Shown: positions 25,743 to 33,744, numbered from the stretch's first letter. The stretch is 64,000 nt of DNA from Paradesertivirga superstes (GCF_037622515.1 NZ_JBBJCN010000010.1:28194-92193), one strand, 5' to 3'. Numbers and translations: made by a program. Notes: generated by a model from the letters alone, not told the origin.

Positions 25743-25762
25743 CCCCGGGTTTCCCCCCGGGG
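25743..25762 (-). terminator. G-rich hairpin between two small genes
   Basis: CCCCGGG (25743-25749) pairs with CCCGGGG (25756-25762). On the minus strand it comes 8 bp after the stop of the 36 aa gene and before the DUF2188 start. It lacks a T-tract and may act as a partial terminator or attenuator. Confidence 0.45.
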
Positions 25763-25769
25763 AGTATTA

Positions 25770-25880
25770 CTACTTTTTGATTGTTTCCTTAACTGTTGTC
25801 TTCGGGTGTTTGTCCGCATACTTTTTTGTAACGAACTCCCCTGAACCTGCATCACGATGAACTGTTTTCTTTTTCGACAT
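25770..25880 (-). CDS. Conserved 36 aa basic protein
   Basis: Minus-strand frame starting MSKKKTVHRDAGSGEFV and continuing TKKYADKHPKTTVKE. This pattern (basic start, RDAxxGxFV, then YAxxHPxTTVxE) is a recognisable conserved small protein found beside DUF2188 genes and on plasmids. Frame and stop were checked codon by codon. It lies 56 bp upstream of the DUF2188 gene and shares its direction. Confidence 0.7.
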   Translation of the reverse strand: MSKKKTVHRDAGSGEFVTKKYADKHPKTTVKETIKK

Positions 25881-25936
25881 TTAAAATACCTCCCTTCAAT
25901 GAAGAAGTTAAATAATGAACTCCTTTAAAACAAATA

Positions 25937-26032
25937 TACAACTTTAAAGTTGTAATATCAAATATATAAAACTAAATATTCAACTTATTCGTAAAATAAA
26001 TATTGAAAATTTGAGTTTAACTTGTAAGTTTG
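25937..26032 (+). promoter_or_regulatory. Toxin-antitoxin promoter with two AACTT-N2-AAGTT operators
   Basis: An 18-bp perfect palindrome at 25937-25954 and a second inverted repeat at 26019-26030 both contain AACTT-N2-AAGTT. The second overlaps an exact promoter: TTG at 26003-26005, 19-base spacer, TAAGTTTG at 26025-26032. The toxin ATG is only 7 bp beyond the -7 box, so the transcript should be leaderless or nearly so. E. coli MqsA recognises AACCT-N3-AGGTT, a similar half-site arrangement; autorepression is inferred. Confidence 0.6.
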
Positions 26033-26039
26033 TGGCCAA

Positions 26040-26381
26040 ATGTCAGCGAAGGCCGAGGTAGAACAGTTTTTGAACGATTTCAAAGCCAAGCTTTCCGTGT
26101 TTGGTGTAATCTTCACGAACCGGGAAAAAAACTTTAATACTCTGGTAGTCCTGGAGCTTACTACAGCGAACAGGGCTCAGCTGCTGGAGGAACTAAAAGT
26201 TGACGATTATTATAAAGGCCCGACCCAGGACTATAATAATGGCCCCGAATTATGGGAATTTGGCAAGAAGATAAAGCAAAAAGAGGTTTATATTAAGATT
26301 ACAATTGGACAATCTAATCGTCCGGTAATTTGTATTTCATTTCATATTGCTGAGAGAACAATAAAATATCCGTTTAAATAA
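26040..26381 (+). CDS. MqsR-like toxin
   Basis: A 113 aa protein whose C-terminal half (DDYYKGPTQDY, LWEFGKKI, KEVYIKITI, VICISFHIAE) has the layout of MqsR, a RelE-fold mRNA interferase (compare SDFYKS, QVYLKITV and LIVSFKEK in E. coli MqsR). It precedes the antitoxin gene by 4 bp, with toxin first as in mqsRA. Family membership is by eye and fairly likely; RNase activity is inferred. The promoter region carries paired operators (see 25937-26032). Confidence 0.7.
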   Translation: MSAKAEVEQFLNDFKAKLSVFGVIFTNREKNFNTLVVLELTTANRAQLLEELKVDDYYKGPTQDYNNGPELWEFGKKIKQKEVYIKITIGQSNRPVICISFHIAERTIKYPFK

Positions 26382-26385
26382 ACAT

Positions 26386-27390
26386 ATGGAAAGTCCCTTC
26401 ACAGGTGGAAAAGTAATGCTGCTTAAAGAAAAAAAGCAGATTGAGTTCCGTAAAGACCTTTTTGAAATCACCCAACTATTCTATAGATGTGTCGATACGG
26501 GAGAAGAGTTTTCTACGGATGAGGTTGACCAGATTAATTTGAACCAGTTGTACAATCAATATCGGGTCAAATACGGTATACCTTTTCCCGAAGAAATAAA
26601 AGAGATTAGAGAACAGTACGGGCTTTCGGCATCGAAAATGTCGGAGATTCTTGGGTTGGGTACTAATAGTTATCGCCAGTATGAAAGCGGTGACATTCCA
26701 ACAGTCGCTAATGGAAGATTAATACTTGCGTCAAAAGACCCGGGAGAATTTATAAAATTCCTAGATGCGAGTGAATCTCTGTTGACTCCTAAGGAGTACC
26801 TCAAGTTCAAAAACACTGCTTTAGAAATCATTGAGGAAAAGAAGGCGAACTTTTGGAACCTTTTATTTTTTGATAATATCTTCACCTATTCCAAGCCCTC
26901 TGAGTATAATGGGTATAAAAAGCCTGACCAGTATAAGGTAGCAAATATGATTAGCTACTTCTCGCAATCTCTGGATGATCTCTATAAGACCAAGCTAAAT
27001 AAACTTCTTTTTTACAGTGATTTTCTTTGCTATAAGATGTCGGGGTATTCTATCAGCGGGATTGCATATAAGGCCATTCAGATGGGGCCAGTTCCTGCAG
27101 AGTATGATAAGCTTTATATCAAGCTGACTGACGAAAATATGGTCGATCTGAAGTTTGTGCCTTTTAGAAATGGCAACTATGGGGAAGCTTTGAAAGGTAA
27201 GGTTTTCGACCAAAGCATTTTCGAGGAGAAAGAGCTGCAAGCGATGAATGCGGTTCTTAATAAGTTTGGAAAGAAAAGCACGAACGAAATGGTTGAAATC
27301 AGTCACCTGGAAAGTGGCTGGATTGAAAATGAAGAAAGCAGGGATATGATAAGCTATTCTAAATACGCTTTTGAACTCAGCCAGATTTAG
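26386..27390 (+). CDS. Antitoxin with HTH and SocA (Panacea, DUF4065) domains
   Basis: A 334 aa protein. The N-terminal region (1-65) looks like a YgiT/MqsA-type domain that has lost its zinc cysteines (SPFTGGKVMLLKEKKQIEF). An XRE helix-turn-helix follows at about 68-115 (EIREQYGLSASKMSEILGLG), and a SocA/Panacea domain at about 170-300 (DDLYKTKLNKLLFYSDF, GPVPAEYDKLY). Panacea domains neutralise many unrelated toxins. Here the partner is the MqsR-like protein 4 bp upstream. The HTH should bind the AACTT-N2-AAGTT sites. Confidence 0.82.
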   Translation: MESPFTGGKVMLLKEKKQIEFRKDLFEITQLFYRCVDTGEEFSTDEVDQINLNQLYNQYRVKYGIPFPEEIKEIREQYGLSASKMSEILGLGTNSYRQYESGDIPTVANGRLILASKDPGEFIKFLDASESLLTPKEYLKFKNTALEIIEEKKANFWNLLFFDNIFTYSKPSEYNGYKKPDQYKVANMISYFSQSLDDLYKTKLNKLLFYSDFLCYKMSGYSISGIAYKAIQMGPVPAEYDKLYIKLTDENMVDLKFVPFRNGNYGEALKGKVFDQSIFEEKELQAMNAVLNKFGKKSTNEMVEISHLESGWIENEESRDMISYSKYAFELSQI

Positions 27391-27452
27391 AAGTTTCCAC
27401 AATCCGGCCTTTACTGTGGATAAAATATTTTAATTGGCCCATGGAGGTTAAG

Positions 27453-27612
27453 TATCTTTGTATCTGTAGTTAAACTACTATTTCGCCTTTTGTAGTAGTG
27501 TTGAAAAGGCAATAGCATAGCGGTAGCCATTCCGAATCAAAAACAGCACTTAAATTAGTTATCTAAACTGTCTTATCGTTAGTGTATGCGATGTCTCAAA
27601 GTGACAACATAC
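27453..27612 (+). ncRNA. Possible structured transcript
   Basis: TATCTTTG at 27453-27460 is an exact -7 element with a TTG 16 bp upstream. Beyond it lie a stem ACTACTA/TAGTAGT (27474-27480, 27493-27499) and a compound hairpin (GTATG and TGTC pairing with GACA and CATAC, 27584-27612). No open frame covers this stretch. A small RNA or a leader is possible; this is a weak call. Confidence 0.25.
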
Positions 27613-27632
27613 GACCTGCAAGACGAGAGTAA

Positions 27633-27877
27633 ATTATTAGACGGGCTGAAATAAAAGTTGATGAGTTTATACACTTAATCAGGCCTGGGAAAGTCCAGGT
27701 GCAGGGGTTTCAGATTGATAGCTATTCAGGCGAGGCCATTTTTTGCCGTTTTCTATTTTCACTCATTTTTATTAATAAAAGTGAACAGATTTTAAACAGT
27801 TTTTGGTTTTGACTGAGGCCATCTATGCATTAGGAGAGGAAGATAAGGACCTGCTCTATATACTTGCAGGGATTTAG
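27633..27877 (+). pseudogene. Decayed coding fragment
   Basis: One frame (27633-27812, 59 codons) encodes protein-like sequence without an obvious start, including KVQVQGFQIDSYSGEAIFC and RFLFSLIFINKSEQ. The next frame (27785-27877) continues with LTEAIYALGEEDKDLLYI. The two overlap, as expected from a frameshift in a former gene. The second piece vaguely recalls the ELIYAL helix of RteC, a regulator of Bacteroides conjugative transposons, but this is too short to trust. Confidence 0.35.
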
Positions 27878-27914
27878 ACTTCCTATGCGCCGAGCCGAAC
27901 GAAATGGTTAAATA

Positions 27915-28097
27915 TTAAGGTTTTTTATGGGCTTGTGCCGGTCGATTATCAAAAAGCAGACAGGTGACTTTATTTCCGGCAGCTGTCGCGATAGGAGGGA
28001 TGAAGTGATAAAGGAAATAAGCCAGCACTAAAACTGCACACCATTTTAGTGGATGCCTCTTAATCGACGGCTTAAATATATCTAGTACCTCTTTCAT
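27915..28097 (-). CDS. Small single-span membrane protein, 60 aa
   Basis: A 60 aa frame with a basic N-terminus, one transmembrane helix (about residues 18-40, KWCAVLVLAYFLYHFIPP) and a polar tail. No family is recognised. It lies upstream of nothing obvious and 109 bp downstream of the next minus-strand small membrane protein, so the two might share a transcript. It could be a real small protein or chance. Confidence 0.35.
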   Translation of the reverse strand: MKEVLDIFKPSIKRHPLKWCAVLVLAYFLYHFIPPIATAAGNKVTCLLFDNRPAQAHKKP

Positions 28098-28206
28098 TGC
28101 TTACAAATTTCGTAGGGAATAAGCTTCTCCAAAGGACAGCAAAATCGGAACCTGGTAGGTAGTCGAAACTTCGGCGGATTCTGGGCCGAATATTTACCGC
28201 TAATAC

Positions 28207-28422
28207 TCATTTCCTGAAATTGTTTCCACCAAACAAGCCTACTAACCCTGAGAGAAGATTTGAGAATAGTGCATTGGTACTTTGTCCCGAATCGCTGGCT
28301 AAGCAGCTCATAACAACGTAGGCAAGCAGTGTGATTATAAAAAGTAAGGCTATGATAATATTAACGGTGTGCTTGCCGGTTAACTTGTCAAGTTTGCTCA
28401 TGTTTGAATTTCGATTATCCAT
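28207..28422 (-). CDS. Small membrane protein, 71 aa
   Basis: A protein with a basic N-terminal 20 residues, a transmembrane helix (about 21-43) and a Gly/Leu-rich amphipathic end (LLSGLVGLFGGNNF). No family is recognised. The composition and hydrophobic profile look more natural than chance. The interval 28423-28738 to its right shows no gene. Confidence 0.4.
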   Translation of the reverse strand: MDNRNSNMSKLDKLTGKHTVNIIIALLFIITLLAYVVMSCLASDSGQSTNALFSNLLSGLVGLFGGNNFRK

Positions 28423-28744
28423 GTCTATTTTCCTTCACTAATCTTCAAAAAGGTGGCTGACTAATAAAGGACAGTGTCTTTACAGTCAATGAAGGCCCCT
28501 TTTTGCTATATCCTCGAAATGACTATTTGAGTTACGCCGAAGTATCACCCAATTAAGAGAGCTTATTCTCTAAGTAATAGAATTCGTTGGAAACGATAAA
28601 CGACAGCTTTTCGGTACTATCGGGAAGCAGAGATAATAAAGGGAAAGACTGTCATTTAGGGTAAGTAAGTAAATAGACTCGACAAGCCAAGGTATTTATT
28701 TGAGATGTGCCAGGAACTTCGCATTTTTATAAAATACCTTGATT

Positions 28745-29962
28745 ATGATTGGATTAGAGCTTAAAATAAAATTTATAGAAGATAAAGCTTATTTGACGCG
28801 GTTCAAAGCGATGAGCTTCACGCAGCTTGGTCTACCGGAAATAGCGAAATGCTTTAAATCGCCCGCTTATTGGATTTTAAGGGTAATAAACTATAAGGCA
28901 TCTGAACAAAAACTATTTTGTGAAATTACTTCCTATCATGTAGGGGAAACTGAATTTTCATTTTCGCAAACGCAGCTTTATGAAAGCTTGAGCAAGGTGG
29001 AAATCGTTAGGTTTAGAAGTATCGACACCTTTAATCTCCTCAAAACCTTAGCAGGAACGCCAGGCACTTTTACCACACCAGCTTACGTCCCAGTTTATAG
29101 AACTCAATCGCCTTACTTAAAAGAGCCTTCGATTCAATCTGTGACGGAAACCTTTTTTGTACCTATCAAAAACGTACATTTTAAATTAGGATTTGTATCT
29201 ATTAGTAAGAAGTTTAAAGAATTTAAGGAAGCGCTGGAGATTACAATTCCTAATCTGGAGATTATAGAAGAATTTGATGCAGTAAAGAATTATTTCGGAA
29301 ATGTTCTAGGCTCGAAAAAAATTGAAGTTAATCTTGAAGTTGAAATTACAGATGGTTCGATAACATCCAACAAAGCAAGCTCTCCGGAGATAGCAAAAAT
29401 CGATAAGGCGCTGATCGAAAAAGTAAGATTGGAGTTTGTACGATCTACAATGGTACAGAAACTGCCACTGGAAGTCGAACAAAGCCTTTTTACAATGGAG
29501 GGATTTTTTGACGCTTTTGCTGATGAAAAGTATAAACCGGATACCTTCCACCAAAGTGAGACGGAACTGCTTGAGGATCTATTGACAATTTCAAACACGA
29601 AGCATTATAAGCATCTAAGATTTCTGTCAAGCAAACATGCACATGACGTAATGAAACTTAGGTTTATTCAAAAACCTTTTTCTTTTATTTTTTTACTTGA
29701 GGGTAAGATGAACTATCATATAGTTTGGGAAACCTTGGACACTGAAGAAGCAACATACGTTTGGCACATTGTCAAGGATATCAATCTCTTAAAGCACACT
29801 TTAAAAAGGATTGACCATATAATTAACGATATAAAGGTTAAAGGGAAACTAGCGTATATCAGTTCGACAGAGGACTCATTAAAAAGACTATATCACGACT
29901 ACTCAGACAGTGATGATGGTTTCCTGAAGTGGAAAAGTGAACTTGAGAATGTGGCTAAGTAA
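28745..29962 (+). CDS. Orphan protein, 405 aa
   Basis: A soluble, Lys/Glu-rich protein with no signal peptide, membrane segment or motif that I recognise. The ATG at 28745 is preferred to the TTG at 28739, two codons earlier. The N-terminal 115 residues are beta-rich and the C-terminal part (about 230-400) is helical (YLKHLRFLSSKHAHDVM-like composition). It stands alone between the small membrane genes and the start of the metal cargo. It is the largest unassigned gene in the window. Confidence 0.7.
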   Translation: MIGLELKIKFIEDKAYLTRFKAMSFTQLGLPEIAKCFKSPAYWILRVINYKASEQKLFCEITSYHVGETEFSFSQTQLYESLSKVEIVRFRSIDTFNLLKTLAGTPGTFTTPAYVPVYRTQSPYLKEPSIQSVTETFFVPIKNVHFKLGFVSISKKFKEFKEALEITIPNLEIIEEFDAVKNYFGNVLGSKKIEVNLEVEITDGSITSNKASSPEIAKIDKALIEKVRLEFVRSTMVQKLPLEVEQSLFTMEGFFDAFADEKYKPDTFHQSETELLEDLLTISNTKHYKHLRFLSSKHAHDVMKLRFIQKPFSFIFLLEGKMNYHIVWETLDTEEATYVWHIVKDINLLKHTLKRIDHIINDIKVKGKLAYISSTEDSLKRLYHDYSDSDDGFLKWKSELENVAK

Positions 29963-30004
29963 AAGACTGTTTTAAGTAATACAATACCGTTAAATGCAGA
30001 TTAA

Positions 30005-30667
30005 TTAATAAATTTCCACTAAAACATTATCCGAAAACTTCTGCGAAAGTGCTAAAGTCTTGTTGTTATATTTAATCTCAATCGACCCATCAAACTCTTG
30101 TCTCGATACCAAAAGCAGTTGATCTCCGATTTTCAAACCCAATTCAGTAACATATTTCAAAAATGTCTGAGAATCATCTTTCACCCCTGTTATTATGCAG
30201 CTGCTTCCAGGCGTTACTTCCGACAAGACACTATATTTTCTCTGTTCAATCTCACCATTTGCTTTCGGAATTACATCTCCATGAGGATCAATTCTGGGAT
30301 ACCCCAAAAATTCGTCGAGTTTATTGATTAGCTTTTGGGACTGAATATGTTCTAACTGTTCTGCAACTTCATGTACCTCATCCCATGCGAAGCCAAGTTT
30401 GCTATGTAAAAACGTTTCCCACAATCGGTGTTTTCGAAGAATCTCAACTGCTGAAGCTCGTCCTTTTTCAGTAAGGGTTATCTTGCTATACTTCTCATAC
30501 GCCAGAAGTTCTTTTTCACGCAGTTTCTTCAGCATATCAGATGCTGTAGGAGGTTTTACATTCAAAGAAGCCGCTACTTTATTAGTTCCAGCGTCACTTT
30601 TTACCTCACTATCCAAAGTAAGCAGTAAAACTGCTTTTAAATAATTCTCTTCAGTAAACGACAACAT
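30005..30667 (-). CDS. mntR: DtxR/MntR-family metal-dependent regulator
   Basis: A 220 aa protein with an N-terminal winged helix (about 1-70; TASDMLKKLREKELLAYEKY is the recognition region). A dimerisation and metal-binding domain follows (about 75-140; ligand-type residues in HRLWETFL, DEVHEVAEQLEH, DPHGD), then a FeoA/SH3-like domain (about 150-218). It should repress uptake genes when Fe2+ or Mn2+ is plentiful. It is divergent from the di-heme oxidoreductase operon. A minus-strand TATTTTTG at 30672-30679 is only 4 bp from its ATG, which suggests a leaderless mRNA. Metal preference (Mn or Fe) is undecided. Confidence 0.88.
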   Translation of the reverse strand: MLSFTEENYLKAVLLLTLDSEVKSDAGTNKVAASLNVKPPTASDMLKKLREKELLAYEKYSKITLTEKGRASAVEILRKHRLWETFLHSKLGFAWDEVHEVAEQLEHIQSQKLINKLDEFLGYPRIDPHGDVIPKANGEIEQRKYSVLSEVTPGSSCIITGVKDDSQTFLKYVTELGLKIGDQLLLVSRQEFDGSIEIKYNNKTLALSQKFSDNVLVEIY

Positions 30668-30698
30668 GAAACAAAAATATCAATTTGTCTTAATAAAT

Positions 30699-30728
30699 TT
30701 GTTAGACTAATCTAAAAATGTAGTTTTG
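30699..30728 (+). promoter_or_regulatory. Promoter with an internal DtxR-type box
   Basis: TTG (30699-30701), 19 bases, then TAGTTTTG (30721-30728) form a consensus promoter. TTAGACTAATCTAA (30702-30715) lies exactly between the two elements, the classic place for a repressor site. The same pattern TTAGACnAnTCTAA recurs at 45904-45917. Confidence 0.7.
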
Positions 30729-30736
30729 TATATCGA

Positions 30737-30768
30737 ATTATATTGTGAGATTTATCTCACAATATAAT
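30737..30768 (+). promoter_or_regulatory. 32-bp perfect dyad in the 5' leader
   Basis: Two perfect 15-bp arms (30737-30751 and 30754-30768) flank TT. It lies between the predicted start site (near 30735) and the ATG at 30805. It may be a second operator or an mRNA hairpin that affects translation. The inner part contains TGTGA-N8-TCACA. Confidence 0.6.
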
Positions 30769-30804
30769 AGACTCGATAAATGATCAATTATATGAGCCGA
30801 CCCA

Positions 30805-32010
30805 ATGAAAAAGATTAAGCCATTAGGAATACTTGCAGCCTCCATACTTTTATTGGTATATATAAGTAGTTGCGAAAAGATTATGCCTCAAGCTCCGGCA
30901 GATGAGGATATATTAGATGGCCCACTCGACGGTCTCTCAAGTGAACAAAAAAAGTTATTCTTACGTGGAGATGTAGCTTTCAATGATGAGATATTCAATG
31001 ATAAAAGTGGTTTAGGACCTTTATTTGTCGCAACCTCCTGCGGCACCTGTCATGCAGGTGATGGGAAAGGACACCCTTTTACCACCCTCACCAGGTTCGG
31101 ACAAAGTGATACTATCGGAAACCAGTTTTTACATAAGGGTGCTCCTCAATTACAAAATCGCGCATCCTCTGGCTTTCTTGCCGAGCAGATTCCGGCAGGA
31201 GCTACTTTTTCGAAATTCACTCCCCCGGCAAATACTGGCCTAGGATTTATTGAGGCTGTCCCTGATGCGACGATACTTTCCCTGGCCGATGAAAACGATC
31301 TAAATGGAGATGGAATTTCTGGGAGGCCGAACTGGATTAAAGTTCCTGACTATTGCCAGATAAGACCCGGAACTATTATCAGAAATGGAAAATATATTGG
31401 AAGATTCGGAAAGAAGGCAGCAGTCTACGACCTATTACAACAAACAGTAAATGCTTATAACCAGGATATGGGAATAAGTTCGGGTTATGAGTTCCTGGAC
31501 ACCTACAGCGGTTTTCAGGTTGATCCGGAAGTATCTAACCAAACAGTATTAGATGTAGTGTTTTACTTGCAGACACTAAAAGCACCTATCCAGCGAAACA
31601 CTAACAACGAAGAAGTCAAAGCTGGTAAAAGTCTTTTCATGAACATTGGCTGTGCCAAGTGCCATACTCCCGAGTTAAAAACGGGCTCTTCAAGAGTTTC
31701 GGCGCTATCAGAGAAAACTTTCTTTCCCTATACAGACATGCTTTTACATGATATGGGCAACGGCTTAAATGACGGCTATACCGAAGGGACAGCGTTAACT
31801 GCGGAGTGGAGAACTCCTGCTCTATGGGGGCTAGGACTTTCCAAGAACTCACAAGGTGGCAGATATTTCTTAATGCACGACGGAAGAGCCGGAAGTATTG
31901 AACAAGCAATAATATTACACGGCGGAGAAGGGCAAGCAAGTAAAAATCAATTTGTGCAGTTGTCTGCTACTGATAAAAGTAAACTCATCAAATTTCTGGA
32001 ATCACTTTAA
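30805..32010 (+). CDS. Di-heme oxidoreductase (DUF1111)
   Basis: A 401 aa lipoprotein-like protein (lipobox ISSC near residue 23) with two CxxCH haem motifs: CGTCH at about 79-83 and CAKCH at about 283-287. It matches the DHOR/DUF1111 family of periplasmic di-haem proteins related to MauG and peroxidases. Family members are found in iron and manganese acquisition loci. It is the first gene of an operon with a Rieske protein (3 bp later) and a porin, under an upstream DtxR-type box. The role in iron redox chemistry or uptake is inferred from context. Confidence 0.85.
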   Translation: MKKIKPLGILAASILLLVYISSCEKIMPQAPADEDILDGPLDGLSSEQKKLFLRGDVAFNDEIFNDKSGLGPLFVATSCGTCHAGDGKGHPFTTLTRFGQSDTIGNQFLHKGAPQLQNRASSGFLAEQIPAGATFSKFTPPANTGLGFIEAVPDATILSLADENDLNGDGISGRPNWIKVPDYCQIRPGTIIRNGKYIGRFGKKAAVYDLLQQTVNAYNQDMGISSGYEFLDTYSGFQVDPEVSNQTVLDVVFYLQTLKAPIQRNTNNEEVKAGKSLFMNIGCAKCHTPELKTGSSRVSALSEKTFFPYTDMLLHDMGNGLNDGYTEGTALTAEWRTPALWGLGLSKNSQGGRYFLMHDGRAGSIEQAIILHGGEGQASKNQFVQLSATDKSKLIKFLESL

Positions 32011-32013
32011 ACA

Positions 32014-32466
32014 ATGAATAGAAAAGATTTTTTGGTCAAGGGCTGTATAGGCTGTCTATCAGCTTTAGCTGTAAGTTCAGGTTTTATTTCCTGTTCAACC
32101 ACTACTCAATATTTATCAGGGAAAATTGTTAAAGACGGGATAACTCTTGATAAAGCAGATTTCAAGCTATCGCAAAGAGGAAATACAGATTACCGCTCCT
32201 TTGTAATTGTCCGTAATGACGCATTGAAATTTCCAATATGTGTGTACAGGCATGATGAAAATAGTTATTCTGCATTGTGGATGCAATGCGCTCACCAAGG
32301 GGCCGAGCTCCAAGCATCCGGCGATATGTTAACATGCCCTGCTCATGGGAGCGAGTTCAATAACAAGGGTGTGGTAACCAATGGGCCGGCTAGCAGGAAC
32401 TTAAAGACCTTTCCAGTTACCATAACCGATAATTTACTTTTTATTGATATGAGAAAGCAGTCATGA
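32014..32466 (+). CDS. Rieske [2Fe-2S] lipoprotein
   Basis: A 150 aa protein with an N-terminal export signal (MNRKDFLVKG, lipobox near FISC) and a Rieske domain in the C-terminal half. Cluster ligands are CAH (about 92-94) and CPAH (about 108-111). The likely job is electron transfer to or from the di-haem protein at the outer face of the cell. It starts 3 bp after the di-haem gene and overlaps the porin gene by 4 bp (ATGA), so the three are one operon. Confidence 0.85.
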   Translation: MNRKDFLVKGCIGCLSALAVSSGFISCSTTTQYLSGKIVKDGITLDKADFKLSQRGNTDYRSFVIVRNDALKFPICVYRHDENSYSALWMQCAHQGAELQASGDMLTCPAHGSEFNNKGVVTNGPASRNLKTFPVTITDNLLFIDMRKQS

Positions 32467-33686
32467 AGAAACTATTTATACTCGCTTTTTTATTTATAGG
32501 GTTCAACGCTTACTCCCAAATTGACCCTGAACTATTAAGAAATCCTCAAAAAGACACCAGTGGATTGAAACTCAACATGGATGCGGTTTATGACCGTCCA
32601 TTTCTGCAAACCAGTAAATTGCCTGTAGCACTGGGTGGGTATGTTGAAGCCAATTATCAATATTTTGGGCAAGACGGGATATCCGAAGGACATCAGTTTC
32701 AAATGAGAAGATTGACTTTGTTTGTGTCCTCCTCAATCGCAAAGCGGTTAAAATTTCTCTCAGAATTGGAATTTGAAGATGGTACAAAGGAGATCAATAT
32801 TGAATTCGCCTCAATGGATTTTGAACTTGCCCCACTTCTTAATCTTAGGGGTGGAATTATCATGAACCCAATAGGTGCATTTAATCAGAATCATGATGGC
32901 CCCAAGTGGGAATTTGTTGATCGGCCCGTTTCAGCAACACAAATGCTTCCCTCGACCTGGAGCAATGTAGGATTTGGGGTTTACGGAAAGAAGTATGCGA
33001 AGGATTGGGTGTATGCTTATGAGGCATACTTTACCAATGGTTTTGACGATCAAATAATCAGCAATTCAGAGAATCGCACTTTTCTACCTGCAACCAAAGC
33101 TAATAAAGACAGATTTGAGGAAAGTTTTAATGGAAGCCCATTGTTTACGGGTAAAGTTGCTTTGCGCAATAAAGGAATTGGCGAGCTAGGCTTATCCTAT
33201 ATGGGCGGTGTTTACAATAAGTTTGAAGATGACGGATTGGAACTGGATGAAAAGCGCAGTGTCAATATCTATGCAGTAGATTTTAACACAACATTTAAGA
33301 AACTAGGCACTTATATAAATACAGAATGGGCTTGGGTGAACGTTAATTTACCTGAGTCTTATACCGAGCAATTCGGAAGAAAACAACAGGGAGGATTTTT
33401 TGATATTGTTCAACCGATTTTCAGAAAGCCGATTTTCGGCTTTGGAAACTCTGTAGTCAATGCTGCTTTCAGAGTGGAGTATGTTGACTGGAATAAGGGG
33501 AAGTTTAGTTCAACAGGTGAAAAAATTTCAGATGATTTTTTCTCAATCATGCCTGCCCTAAGCTGGAGACCCGTTAATCAGACTGTTTTACGATTAAATT
33601 ATAGGTATAATTGGCAAAAAGATATTTTAAGTAATCCGGCTTCCAAAACTGCGGGATTACAATTTGGATTTTCGACCTATTTCTAG
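32463..33686 (+). CDS. Porin of the phosphate-selective (O/P) type
   Basis: A 407 aa outer-membrane protein with a signal peptide (ending NAYSQ, residue 19), alternating beta strands throughout and a C-terminal aromatic residue (STYF) as needed for barrel insertion. It resembles the OprO/OprP-type porins of Bacteroidota. Position at the end of the haem-Rieske operon suggests entry of a metal or its ligand, not necessarily phosphate. No terminator was seen before the next promoter. Confidence 0.78.
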   Translation: MKKLFILAFLFIGFNAYSQIDPELLRNPQKDTSGLKLNMDAVYDRPFLQTSKLPVALGGYVEANYQYFGQDGISEGHQFQMRRLTLFVSSSIAKRLKFLSELEFEDGTKEINIEFASMDFELAPLLNLRGGIIMNPIGAFNQNHDGPKWEFVDRPVSATQMLPSTWSNVGFGVYGKKYAKDWVYAYEAYFTNGFDDQIISNSENRTFLPATKANKDRFEESFNGSPLFTGKVALRNKGIGELGLSYMGGVYNKFEDDGLELDEKRSVNIYAVDFNTTFKKLGTYINTEWAWVNVNLPESYTEQFGRKQQGGFFDIVQPIFRKPIFGFGNSVVNAAFRVEYVDWNKGKFSSTGEKISDDFFSIMPALSWRPVNQTVLRLNYRYNWQKDILSNPASKTAGLQFGFSTYF

Positions 33687-33731
33687 GACCTAAGGATAGA
33701 TATTAAGTTTCATCATAAATTATGGGATTGC

Positions 33732-33739
33732 TATCTTTG
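33732..33739 (+). promoter_or_regulatory. -7 element giving an apparently leaderless mRNA
   Basis: TATCTTTG at 33732-33739 matches TAnnTTTG and ends 5 bp before the ATG at 33745. No clear TTG is found 19-20 bp upstream. The same spacing occurs before the related gene at 36406. Confidence 0.5.
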
Positions 33740-33744
33740 CCGCG

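Noticed and set aside
27785..27877. RteC relic based on the EAIYAL segment
   Set aside because: The similarity covers under ten residues and the rest does not match; recorded only as a decayed fragment.
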